Shown here: positions 23,813 through 31,520 of the stretch, piece after piece
How the letters are laid out: the number at the start of each line of letters is the position of its first letter
How positions within the stretch are numbered: the first letter of the stretch is position 1
Assembly (NCBI GenBank): GCA_950097015.1
Contig: CATNEN010000025.1
Location: 8,040,001 to 8,104,000 of the forward strand
Origin: Macrostomum hystrix
Taxonomy: Eukaryota; Platyhelminthes; Macrostomidae
Direction: 5' to 3'
DNA length: 64,000 bases
The notes under the pieces: generated by a model
What the model saw: the letters and a program-made list of their open reading frames with translations, nothing else
The model's database searches: none
What the model was told of the DNA's origin: nothing
Position numbers and translations under genes: made by a program

Positions 23813-26800
23813 GCTAACTAGCTAACTAACTAGCTAACTAAATAACTAACTACCTAACTACCTAACTAACTAGCTAACTAGCTAACTAACTAACTAGCTA
23901 ACTAACTAACTAACTAGCTAACTAACTAACTAACTAACTAGCTAACTAACTAACTAACTGGCTAAAGAAGTGCATTATTAGATTATATAAGGTGAGAATG
24001 TGACTGACTATTTCATTGAATCTGTGCTCAGTACAAGTTCTGCTCAGTGTACTACTTTAAGAATCATCACCACTCCGCAGGTACCCATCATCATTATTTG
24101 AAGCTGTTACCCTCTCTCCGATTGACTCTGCGTGAATTAACAGTTGACGAAAAGACATTTCATCAATGGAAAAATGAGAAAGCCCTAGGCCCACACTTAC
24201 TTTATATATATACGCGTAGATATATATGGGAGTAAAGCACTCGCAGACCGGATGAAAATCTCTCCCCCCTCTCTCTCTGCCTCAATGGCGGCCTCTAGGA
24301 ATTCAAGCAAGTGGGACGAAAGCACTCCGTTTTGTTGCCAAGCAGGTGAGTTTTCTCTCTCTCTCTCTCTCTTAGTAGAGGTGTGCAACTGTGATAGATT
24401 GGAATCCATAGCTAAGTTGGTTGGAGGAACTTTTGAAGCACTGGAAGCACCTGTGGCAAGTTAGATTTTAGTTAAAAAAAAGACTCACTGCCAAAGTGCT
24501 GCAAAAATTCCTGCTTGGCTTTAATACCTGGAATAACTTATTCACTATACTCACTATAGGTGAAGTTGAGAAACTGGCCGTGAGGATGCAATTCAGAGGA
24601 TCTCAATAACTGTCTTTTGTGTGTTTGTTTGACGTGGTCATTTGCGGATAGTGCAAGGAGGGTTGGAACATACCGTATGGGATCAGAGAGGGTAGCAACC
24701 CACCGTATGGGATCAGAGAGGGTAGCAACCCTACCGTATGGGATCAGAGAGGGTAGCAAACTACTGTATGGGATCAGAGAGGGTAGCAACCTACCGTATG
24801 GGATCAGAGAGGGTAGCAACCCACCGTATGGGATCAGAGAGGGTAGCAACCCTACCGTATGGGATCAGAGAGGGTAGCAAACTACTGTATGGGATCAGAG
24901 AGGGTAGCAACCCTACCGTATGGGATCAGAGAGGGTAGCAACCCACCGTATGGGATCAGAGAGGGTAGCAACCCCACCGTATGGGATCAGAGAGGGTAGC
25001 AAACTACTGTATGGGATCAGAGAGGGTAGCAACCTACCGTATGGGATCAGAGAGGGTAGCAACCTACCGTATGGGATCATAGAGGGTAGCAACCCTACCG
25101 TATGGGATCAGAGAGGGTAGCAACCCACCGTATGGGATCAGAGAGGGTAGCAACCCACCGTATGGGATCAGAGAGGGTAGCAACCCACCGTATGGGATCA
25201 GAGAGGGTAGCAACCCACCGTATGGGATCAGAGAGGGTAGCAACCCACCGTATGGGATCAGAGAGGGTAGCAACCCACCGTATGGGATCAGAGAGGGTAG
25301 CAACCCACCGTATGGGATCAGAGAGGGTAGCAACCCACCGTATGGGATCAGAGAGGGTAGCAACCCACCGTATGGGATCAGAGAGGGTAGCAACCCACCG
25401 TATGGGATCAGAGAGGGTAGCGACTCTCCTTGGGATCAGAGAGGGTAGCAACTCCCCTTTGGGATCAAAGAAAGAAACTCAACTCACCAACAAAGTTAGT
25501 CTCGTTAATGAGTATGTTGTAGAAGTCCTTGCCGTGAAATAGCTGTGATGTTTCTCACACAGGAGGCGAACAGATCTGAAGCTTTTGTGTTCTTGCCCGG
25601 CGGTTGGTCGCTGCAAACGCGCTGCTTCACCTTCTCGAGGCCGTGAGCAAAGGTGTACACAGCGTCATAGACGAACTGGACCTTCGGCTCCTGCTTGAAG
25701 CTGTCAACCCTTGACCGGACCACCGCGTCGCAGGCCCTCTTTGGCTTGCCGCCCTCCTGTTTGTTGACAGCCTCCGTTGACATCTGACAGTCAAACTTCA
25801 ATTGCCAGTATTCGTCAAAGAATGGATTGACAAATTGAATGCCGCTGCCGCCTGACAGCCTCGGCTTGCCCGGCCGCAGGTCGGTGTAGTACTGGTTGAA
25901 GTTCGGTATCTCGCCGGTGGCAATCTCCAGTGTCAGTGCTCCGCGGGCGACCATACTGTTGTTGGCCACTGGCACGTGACTCTTGCCCCAGCCGTCAGCC
26001 GAGATCCACACAAAATGATTGCTGATATTGGCTCGACGAACCGCGTCCAGAAATTTCTCAGTGTGGTCCCCCCTGGTGAACATGATCACCACGCGAGCTC
26101 GCTTCTGACTGTACAGCTTCTCGACGATGCCGTCCAGCTCCTCCTTGCCCGGCTCCAGGCTGATGAACAGTCGCTCGGCGATGCAGACGTCGAGCTTCTC
26201 GATCTCAGTCTCAAAACTCTGAATTCCGCCTTCTCCGTAGTCGCCTTTGCTGAATACTGTGGCCACGAAGGTCCAGTTGAAATAGCCGACAATGTCAGCT
26301 AGAGCCTTGGCCTGCTCGGTGTCTGGTGGCAAAGTTCTGGCGAAGTACTCGTAGCGCGCCTTGTCGCTGAGCACGGCCGAAGTTGAGGCGTAGCTAATCT
26401 GCGGTATGGCAAACAAACGCAACAGGTTGGCCACCTGTACGCTGACCTGGCTGTAGGCGCCGCCGACAACGCCGCGAATCGGTTTCTTAGAATGTCGCCG
26501 ATCTCCGGAGCGCAGCGCTGGCAGCCTGGTGCCATTCGGGTATTCACAGACAAACCCGCCGTCAAGCTCGTGCGTCAGCGAGTTCTTCACGAATTCTAAG
26601 GCCTTCTCAAGAGCCACGGTGTCCTTCGAGCAGGTGTCGAATAGTAAGCCGCCAATGTCGATCTTGTGCCGACCGTAGCGGAGAATCTCCTGGTTGGAGT
26701 TGATCTCGAGCAGCGTGAAGATCATGGCCTCCATCCGCTGGATACCACGGTGGCTGTCTAGCCGGCCGCATTTGTTGTCGCCTGACTCGGAGCTGCTGTG

Positions 26801-26983
26801 TATTGGAAACAGGCCGCCTAGTTGAATGTCGCCGTCAATCAGCACCTTGTTTTTGTCTGGCGTGGCGGCTGCTGAAGAAGCGCCAGATGTTGAGACAGTC
26901 GACAGCAGCAGCCAGAGTGTCAACGGCAAGCATTTTCTGCCGGAGACAATCCAAGTCGCATCGCTGGTGCCGCTCAGTCGCAT
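4838..26983 (-). CDS. mGluR: Metabotropic glutamate receptor, group II-like (whole gene, 5 exons)
   Basis: Class C GPCR of the plasma membrane. Five exons (25488-26983, 11549-11934, 7529-8215, 6464-6653, 4838-5241) join with matching phases (1, 0, 0, 1) at GT-AG sites and give about 1053 residues. Order: signal peptide, Venus-flytrap ligand domain, nine-cysteine linker, seven TM helices, cytoplasmic tail. Glutamate-contact positions known from mGluR crystal structures are all present (Arg79, Arg83, Ser178, Thr201, Asp221, Tyr249, Asp330, Lys434 in exon 1 numbering). The HRGIQRMEAM and DTCSKDT motifs resemble vertebrate mGluR2/3 and fly mGluRA rather than group I, so Gi/o coupling is the family expectation. 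All four introns carry minisatellites and the largest is 13.6 kb. One apparent +1 frameshift is present near 25540. The subgroup is inferred by motif memory, not by a tree. Confidence 0.93.
5320..6330. repeat. 32-33-bp minisatellite in mGluR intron 4
   Basis: About 31 copies of a unit that begins GTGAGAACAGGTGATA and ends CTAATTAGC on the plus strand, with two interleaved variants (AGGCTTG and AAGGAATG centres). It fills the intron between exon 4 and exon 5, leaving roughly 75-130 nt at either end. GTGAGAAC on the plus strand is donor-like, but the gene runs on the minus strand. Confidence 0.92.
6464..6653 (-). CDS. mGluR: mGluR exon 4: TM7 and proximal tail
   Basis: Acceptor CTTACCAG|GTACAAAT, donor CACA|GTGAGG. 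Encodes QCVSISLSASVALVCLF then TPKLYIIFFQPEKNV, the TM7 and start of the cytoplasmic tail in mGluRs. Phase 0 in, phase 1 out. Reading through the donor meets a stop after DQFS, so a short-tail isoform ending near 6444 is possible if this intron is retained. Confidence 0.9.
6700..7528. repeat. 24-bp minisatellite starting at the mGluR intron 3 donor
   Basis: About 32 copies of a 24-bp unit (minus strand: GTACTCACAAGATC then ATCCTTCACT). The unit begins with the authentic donor: exon 3 ends GAG and the first GTACTC of the array is the splice site. No minus-strand stop occurs in the frame of exon 3. Variants (AAGTATGATC, ACATAGAAGG) are scattered. On the plus strand the same unit carries GTGAGTAC. 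Confidence 0.95.
7529..8215 (-). CDS. mGluR: mGluR exon 3: TM1 to TM6
   Basis: Acceptor ATCCGCAG|ATTCAC, donor GAG|GTACTC; 229 codons, phase 0 at both ends. Contains the class C signatures TPLVKASGRELSYLLLTG (TM2 region), LLTKTNRIARIF (TM3 end and loop 2), FISPRSQ, and PENFNESKFIGFTMYTTC (loop 3 to TM6). The donor is the first unit of a 24-bp tandem array, so the frame continues open for about 290 codons into the intron; those downstream codons are not part of the conserved receptor. Confidence 0.95.
8230..8790. repeat. 12-bp minisatellite in mGluR intron 2
   Basis: Copies of GTGAGTTCATGA (12 bp) with occasional TAGTTC, GTGGTGAG and CTTCATG variants. It lies at the acceptor side of intron 2, next to exon 3. 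Confidence 0.9.
8791..10447. other. Unique part of mGluR intron 2
   Basis: Non-repetitive intron sequence. A plus-strand ORF of 131 codons (8785-9180) and an overlapping minus-strand ORF lie here, but neither resembles a known protein and neither has exon-like boundaries I can defend. I see no RNA gene or mobile element. Confidence 0.5.
10448..11548. repeat. 5-bp / 15-bp composite minisatellite starting at the mGluR intron 2 donor
   Basis: From the exon 2 donor outward (minus strand) there are about 250 bp of near-pure TGGAT pentamers, then mixed units, then a 15-bp unit (plus strand AATCCAACCCAAGAT), then mixtures with a shorter AATCCACAAGAT unit. Complexity and divergence rise with distance from the splice site. 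Three long overlapping minus-strand frames here are repeat artefacts. Confidence 0.93.
11549..11934 (-). CDS. mGluR: mGluR exon 2: end of flytrap lobe and cysteine-rich (NCD3G) linker
   Basis: Acceptor CAAACAG|ACTC, donor CAT|GTGAGT. Encodes a GDGIGTYIIYNY motif, then the cysteine-rich domain with RCSEEC, CCWTCGDCQ and CIDCG clusters matching the nine-cysteine domain that transmits flytrap closure to the TM bundle. Phase 1 in, phase 0 out, which fits its neighbours exactly. The donor opens straight into an array of 5-bp repeats. Confidence 0.92.
12066..12775. repeat. 50-bp minisatellite (mGluR intron 1)
   Basis: Unit of 50 bp containing AAAATCCTCGGTATGGGATT, then TCTATATCCGCTATTGTGA, then TTTTTATCACC. 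Copies at 12361-12510 are nearly identical; edges are degenerate and shorter. Confidence 0.9.
13380..14550. repeat. 40-bp palindrome-rich minisatellite (mGluR intron 1)
   Basis: About 28 copies of a 40-bp unit. Each contains the palindrome CTCATATGAG (or CTCATGTGAG), an inverted repeat TGAGAT-TCTC-ATCTCA and, on the plus strand, TTGATTTCAG, which looks like a 3' splice acceptor. Confidence 0.92.
14551..15189. other. Unique intron sequence between arrays
   Basis: Non-repetitive DNA within mGluR intron 1, with a C-rich tract near 14850. No conserved ORF or RNA gene seen. Confidence 0.4.
15190..15560. repeat. 7-bp GAATCCT/GAATCCG minisatellite
   Basis: Irregular tandem GAATCCT, GAATCCG and AAGTCCT heptamers. 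The minus-strand ORF across it (15293-15613) is a repeat product. Confidence 0.85.
15561..16124. other. AT-rich intron sequence, nothing recognised
   Basis: Unique, AT-rich DNA between two arrays within mGluR intron 1. No conserved reading frame or RNA gene is visible. Confidence 0.4.
16125..19850. repeat. Large 24-bp minisatellite (about 155 copies)
   Basis: Unit CTGCTGCGATTCTAGACAAT plus ACTC, 24 bp, for 3.7 kb. At 16140-16540 a higher-order repeat of about 96 bp (four units, marked by CCCGATGTTACTG and CTACAATTCTA variants) recurs at least four times. The minus strand, which is the sense strand of the host gene, is open for 575, 542, 90 and 86 codons as an eight-residue repeat of the type SRIAAGVL. 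This follows from a 3n period with no stop in the unit; I do not call it a gene. Confidence 0.95.
19860..20860. repeat. 21-bp GATCCTGAATATCTAGCTAC minisatellite
   Basis: About 47 copies of a 20-21-bp unit alternating between GGATCCTGAATATCTAGCTA and AGCTCATGAATATCTAGCTA types. A block at about 20160-20420 recurs at about 20460-20770, indicating segmental duplication within the array. Confidence 0.92.
20861..21419. other. Unique intron sequence, nothing recognised
   Basis: A 79-codon plus-strand ORF (20906-21145) has no recognisable similarity. No repeat or RNA gene is visible. Confidence 0.4.
21420..21840. repeat. 26-bp GGGGAATCCC minisatellite
   Basis: Copies of GGGGAATCCCTATAAATATG plus ATATAT, with shorter degenerate copies at both ends. 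Confidence 0.88.
22100..22143. repeat. (CAG)n microsatellite
   Basis: About 14 uninterrupted CAG triplets within mGluR intron 1. Followed at 22246-22278 by (CA)n tracts. Confidence 0.95.
22144..22795. other. Unique intron sequence with short CA tracts
   Basis: No conserved ORF seen. The 16-mer AGAGCGGGTGCAATCT just upstream at 21853-21868 is the exact reverse complement of part of the 60-bp spacer found three times in the next array. Confidence 0.4.
22796..23965. repeat. CTAA tetranucleotide array with three identical 60-bp spacers
   Basis: Over 1 kb of (CTAA)n with frequent CTAG variants. A unique segment (starts TAGTTGACATAAATAAAACT, ends TGTCTTTGTTTG) interrupts it at 22861-22920, 23518-23577 and 23688-23747, identical in all three as read. 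The spacers and adjoining tetramers were therefore duplicated as larger blocks. Confidence 0.93.
23966..24649. other. Unique intron sequence, nothing recognised
   Basis: Contains an alternating TA tract (24204-24231) and a short (CT)n tract at 24353-24372. No conserved ORF seen. Confidence 0.4.
24655..25487. repeat. 30-bp minisatellite ending at the mGluR intron 1 donor
   Basis: About 26 copies of a 30-bp unit (plus strand GTATGGGATCAGAGAGGGTA then GCAACCCACC). Read on the minus strand from exon 1, the donor region GGTGAGTTGAGTTTCTTTCT followed by TTGATCCC aligns with the unit GGTGGGTTGCTACCCTCTCT followed by GATCCC, so the donor is a diverged first unit. Confidence 0.9.
25488..26983 (-). 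CDS. mGluR: mGluR exon 1: signal peptide and ligand-binding domain
   Basis: Starts at ATG 26983 and carries a hydrophobic signal segment (CLPLTLWLLLSTVS, residues 18-31). Family landmarks in order: KCGRLDSHRGIQRMEAM (71-87), QVANLLRLFAIPQISYAST (183-201), LPPD (218-221), KGDYGE (246-251), ISADGW (327-332), VYDAVYTFAHGLE (438-450). The frame is open to about 25545, then the conserved HGKDFYNILINETNFV continues in the next frame up to donor GTTG|GTGAGT. Removing one base near 25537-25545 (for example one T of the TTT run) restores one frame and the normal spacing from Cys to KDF. Ends in phase 1. Confidence 0.92.
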
Positions 26984-28190
26984 TGCTGTGACTGGCAGTT
27001 GATTTCACTGCCGCTGTGATTCTCCTTGTCAAGTGCTTCAGTTTTATTAGTCTTTGTTTGGTATAAAAATTGTCCGCCGCTGCTGCTGCTTCAATTCTTC
27101 ACTTTCACTCTCTCTCTTCCAAAACTGATACTATTTTAAAATTGCTTAAGGCGCTTTAGTCCTGAATAAGAGAAAGGATAGAAGAGATGGCAAAGACAGT
27201 CAGCTACGGAAGAGAGAGTCAAAGCGTCAGAGGCCGATGGAGAGACATTGAGAAAGGCTGAGAGACTAGGGAACAGGGGCGACTAGGATTTTTTTATTAT
27301 TATCCTGTCTCTCTACTCGATTCTCGACGCGAAAATTCTCAAGCCCCCTTCTTATAAAGGCTCTCTCTCTGAAATTGAGTCGGTATGGCTGCAAATGACA
27401 CCCTGGGTTTCTTTTACTTTCTGGCCGTCTCTTCTTTTGCCGCTAGTCAGCAGGATAAGAAGGCTTAATGGGAGACGGGAACTGGGCCCCTTCCGCTCTT
27501 GCTTTGTCGTTGGCTGCTGCTGCTGCTGCTGCTGCTGCCGCCGCCGCCGCCGCCGCCGCCGCTGTTAATTTGAAGCCCACCTGACGATCAGCGAAAACTG
27601 CCTTTGGAGACGTCGATGCCTGTTTGAAAATTAGTTGAATAAGACAAGCTTTGAGCCCCGCTCACAGCCACGCTATTCCCAGCTATTGGGAGCACTGGTA
27701 GAAAAAGGGGAAAATCTCCCATCCTATTAATTTCCCATCCGCTTCGTGCACAAGGATATTTTCGTCGACCAATCAGCGATGACCCCCTTCCTGTAGGGGA
27801 GATTAAAAAGACGAAATGTAAATGAAAAAACTGAAATTCATAATCAGAAAAGAAATGTAGCGAATAGCATCTTTTCTATCGTTTATCCAACTGGGACGAT
27901 TAAAAATAGAAATTCTGGCTAGATATCTCTCGACAATTTGGCGACAACGTGGATACTGAATACGAGGCGTGCAGGCAGATGTAGCGACTGGGATTCTAGT
28001 TTCCCCTGATCCCTATTTTCATCTCTTTCTGCGCTTCTCCCGAGCAGAAACTTTAAGTAAGAGAGATGCAGCTGCAGTTGCCGATCAGATTTCCAAGACA
28101 ATCTGAATGCTTGTTTAGCACGTGAGACCGGTTGCGTTTCTTGACAAAAAAGATATTTTACTTTGCAATTTTAAGCAGCGGCAAGAAAAA
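26984..28190. other. 5' flank of mGluR
   Basis: Presumed promoter and 5' UTR side of mGluR on the minus strand. It has pyrimidine/purine tracts and a (CTG)n(CCG)n run at about 27515-27562. A TATAAAAA-type string at 27061-27068 reads on the plus strand only. No conserved ORF seen. Confidence 0.4.
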
Positions 28191-28199
28191 CAGCAACAA

Positions 28200-29145
28200 T
28201 CTGAGCTAGAATCTGAAGCAAGACTGCAAGCTAGAATCGCAGCTAGAATCGCAGCTAGAATCGCAGCTAGAATCGCAGCTAGAATCGTATCCGGAATCAG
28301 AGCTAGAAAAAAAACTAAATTAGTAACTAGAATCGAAGCTAGATTACTAGCTAGAATCGTACCAAGATTTTTAGCTAGAATCGAAGCTAAATTAGTAACT
28401 AGAATCGAAGCTAGATTAGTAGCTAGAATCGTACCAAGATTTTTAGCTAGAATCGAAGCTAAATTAGTAACTAGAATCGAAGCTAGATTAGTAGCTAGAA
28501 TCGAAGCTAAATTACTAGCTAGAATCGAAGCTAGATTAGTTACTAGAATCGAAGCTAGATTAGTAGCTAGAATCGAAGCTAAATTACTAGCTAGAATCGT
28601 ACCAAGATTTTTAGCTAGAATCGAAGCTAGATTAGTAACTAGAATCGAAGCTTGATTAGTAACTAGAATCGAAGCTAGATTTGCAGCTAGAATCGAAGCT
28701 AAATTACTAGCTAGAATCGAAGCTAGATTAGTTACTAGAATCGAAGCTAGATTAGTTACTAGAATCGAAGCTAGATTTGCAGCTAGAATCGACGCTAGAT
28801 TTGCAGCTAGAATCGAAGCTAAATTACTAGCTAGAATCGAAGCTAGATTAGTTACTAGAATCGAAGCTAGATTAGTTACTAGAATCGAAGCTAGATTAGT
28901 TACTAGAATCGAAGCTAGATTAGTTACTAGAATCGAAACAAGATTAATTACTAGAATCGAAGCTAGATTCGTATCTAGAATCGAAGCTAGATTAGTAACT
29001 AGAATCGAAGCTAGATTCATAGCTAGATTCGAAGCTAAATCACTAGCTAGAATAGAAGCTAGATTAGTTACTAGAATCGAAACAAGATTAATTACTAGAA
29101 TAGAAGCTAGATTAGTTACTAGAATCGAATTAGTTAAGCTAGAAT
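28200..29145. repeat. 24-bp (12-bp sub-unit) CTAGAATCGAAG minisatellite
   Basis: Starts with four 12-bp AGCTAGAATCGC copies, then 24-bp units of type ACTAGAATCGAAGCTAGATT plus AGTT. Both strands are open for long stretches (301 codons minus, 177 plus), again a 3n-period artefact. Lies between the divergent mGluR and MATE genes. Confidence 0.92.
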
Positions 29146-29519
29146 GTATTTAAGTATCATATGTTGACTAACAGAGTCATATAGCATAACTACAATCGTA
29201 AAGCAAAACGAAGTACTAACTAAGATTTCAACTGTTAACTTGTCCAAATTCTTTTGAAAGTAGAACAAGTCATCGAAAAGTTATGGTTGGCTTTTTTATA
29301 GAAAGACTCATGATGACATAGACTTACTGATACTGTGCAGAATTACACTGACAGATATGAAATTAGAATTCGTGTCTATTTATCTGAATTTATCGCATTA
29401 GATGTGGATCGCGACAATAATTCACAGAAATGACATGACTGCGGCTGAAGCCGTGTCGTGAAAATTAATCTTGTACTTTTGTATCGCAAATTTTTATGCA
29501 TGAGTGATATTTAGCGAAA
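29146..29519. other. Unique intergenic DNA
   Basis: AT-rich, no ORF or element recognised. Confidence 0.4.
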
Positions 29520-30248
29520 CTAGATGCAGAGAGTAGTAGTAGTGGTGGTGTTGGTAGTGAGTAGTGAGTAGATAGTGAGTAGATAATAGTGAGTAGATAA
29601 CAGTGAGTACAGATCAGTGACTAGATAACAGTGAGTACAGATCATGTGAGTAGATAACAGTGAGTACAGATCAGTGAGTAGATAACAGTGAGAAGATAAC
29701 AGTGAGTACAGATCAGTGAGTAGATAACAGTGAGTACAGATCAGTGAGTAGATAACAGTGAGTAGATAACAGTGAGTAGATAACAGTGATTAGATAACAG
29801 TGATTAGATAACAGTGAGTAGATAACAGTGAGTAGATAACAGTGATTAGATAACAGTGAGTAGATAACAGTGAGTAGATAATAGTGAGTAGATAATAGTG
29901 AGTAGATAACAGTGATTAGATAACAGTGAGTAGATAACAGTGAGTAGATAACAGTGATTAGATAACAGTGAGTAGATAACAGTGAGTAGATAACAGTGAT
30001 TAGATAACAGTGATTAGATAACAGTGATTAGATAACAGTGAGTACAGATCAGTGAGTAGATAACAGTGAGTACAGATCAGTGATTAGATAACAGTGAGTA
30101 GATAACAGTGAGTACAGATCAGTGAGTAGATAACAGTGAGTAGATAACAGTGAGTACAGATCAGTGATTAGATAACAGTGAGTACAGATCAGTGAGTAGA
30201 TAACAGTGAGTAGATAACAGTGAGTACAGATCAGTGAGTAGATAACAG
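29520..30248. repeat. 14-bp GTGAGTAGATAACA minisatellite
   Basis: About 52 copies, with GTGAGTACAGATCA and GTGATTAGATAACA variants. Each GTGAGT copy is donor-like (ACA|GTGAGTA) on the plus strand, the strand of the downstream MATE gene. Confidence 0.92.
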
Positions 30249-30668
30249 ACAGTAGTCACATACAGGAAATTGGGTTCACTGAAATCAGAAGTTCACAGTA
30301 TTTGTCGAAGCTGACCCAGCCCGCAGAGCTATTCATGAGAGAAATTTAGCACCCTCCCTCTGCAATCATTCTTATCAGTTTGAAACCGGCTTGACCAGGT
30401 GTGCGGCTCATAGCCAGTTAATTTGATTCCAGAGCACAAACCACGTGACTTGGGCAAGTTGGGCTTTGGCACGTTGTAAACTCGTTGGAGTAGGGTTTGT
30501 TGTGACAACGCAACCCCAGGCCCTTCTATTACTATTAAGCGATATAATAATATCAATGCGTGTCTCTAATCTTAAGTAGAAAATTGTTACGCTCCGTTTT
30601 AAGAGCCAGAATTTTCCTACTCGGTGTCTTAAAAGTGTGAGTCGGCTTCTAGTTACGAAATCTGAGAA

Positions 30669-30725
30669 ATGACCAACTTTACCACCACCTATGATGTTGA
30701 AATGGACCAGGCCTTCGCTAAGCAT
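30669..30725 (+). CDS. Candidate first exon of the MATE gene
   Basis: ATG at 30669 opens a 19-codon frame (MTNFTTTYDVEMDQAFAKH) ending at a good donor CAT|GTAAGA. The next sequence on this strand is a minisatellite filling the interval to the MATE transmembrane exon, as in other introns here. Against it: this exon ends in phase 0, while the next exon as I place its acceptor needs phase 2, so either the acceptor is wrong, a base is extra, or a small exon is missing. Confidence 0.3.
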
Positions 30726-30769
30726 GTAAGAGGTTTATAATGCATATTGCTGCTAAAATAGGGCATACA

Positions 30770-31500
30770 CCTTCATTCCTATTCACTCCCATTCACCCCC
30801 ACTCACTCCCATTAACTCTATTCACTATCATTCACTCCAACTCACTCCCATTCACTCTATTCACTATCATTCACTCCCACTCACTCCCATTAACTCTATT
30901 CACTATCATTCACTCCCACTCACTCCCATTCACTCTATTCACTATCATTCACTCCCACTCACTCCCATTCACTCTATTCACTATCATTCACTCCCACTCA
31001 CTCCCATTTAATCCCATTTAATCACATTCACTCCCATTCACTCCCATTAACCCCCCTTTCACTTCCATTCGCTCCCATTCGCTCCTATTCACTCCCATTC
31101 ACTATCATTCACTCCCATTCACTATCATTCACTCCCATTCACTATCATTCACTCCCATTCACTATCATTCACTCCCATTCACTATCATTCACTCCCATTC
31201 ACTATCATTCACTCCCATTCACTATCATTCATTCCCATTCACTATCATTCACTCCCATTCACTATCATTCACTCCCATTCACTATAATTCACTCCCATTC
31301 ACTATCATTCACTCCCATTCACTATAATTCACTCCCATTCACTATCATTCACTCCCATTCACTATCATTCACTCCCATTCACTATCATTCACTCCCATTC
31401 ACTATCATTCACTCCCATTCACTATCATTCACTCCCATTAAATCTCATTCACTCCCATTAAATCTCATTCACTCCCATTCACCCTTGTTCACTTTATTCA
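30770..31500. repeat. 10/20-bp ATTCACTCCC minisatellite upstream of MATE exon
   Basis: Unit CATTCACTCCCATTCACTAT, 20 bp, made of two related decamers. Fills the putative intron between 30726 and 31520. Confidence 0.92.
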
Positions 31501-31520
31501 CTCGGATTCACCCCTGCCAG

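Larger units (their letters stand above)
11935..25487 (-). other. mGluR intron 1 (13.6 kb)
   Basis: Bounded by GTTG|GTGAGT (exon 1) and CAAACAG|ACTC (exon 2), phase 1. It contains eight distinct tandem arrays and little unique DNA. No further mGluR exon is needed between exons 1 and 2, because the protein alignment is continuous across the junction. No independent gene is recognised inside it. Confidence 0.8.

Noticed and set aside
22796-23965. CRISPR-like repeat/spacer alternation
   Set aside because: Only three identical spacers inside a tetranucleotide array; the reverse of CRISPR logic.
25539-25554. A 16-nt micro-intron (GTGAGAAACATCACAG) in mGluR exon 1
   Set aside because: GT-AG bounded and it would fix the frame, but it is far below animal intron sizes and would shorten the conserved Cys-to-KDF spacing; one extra base explains the data better.
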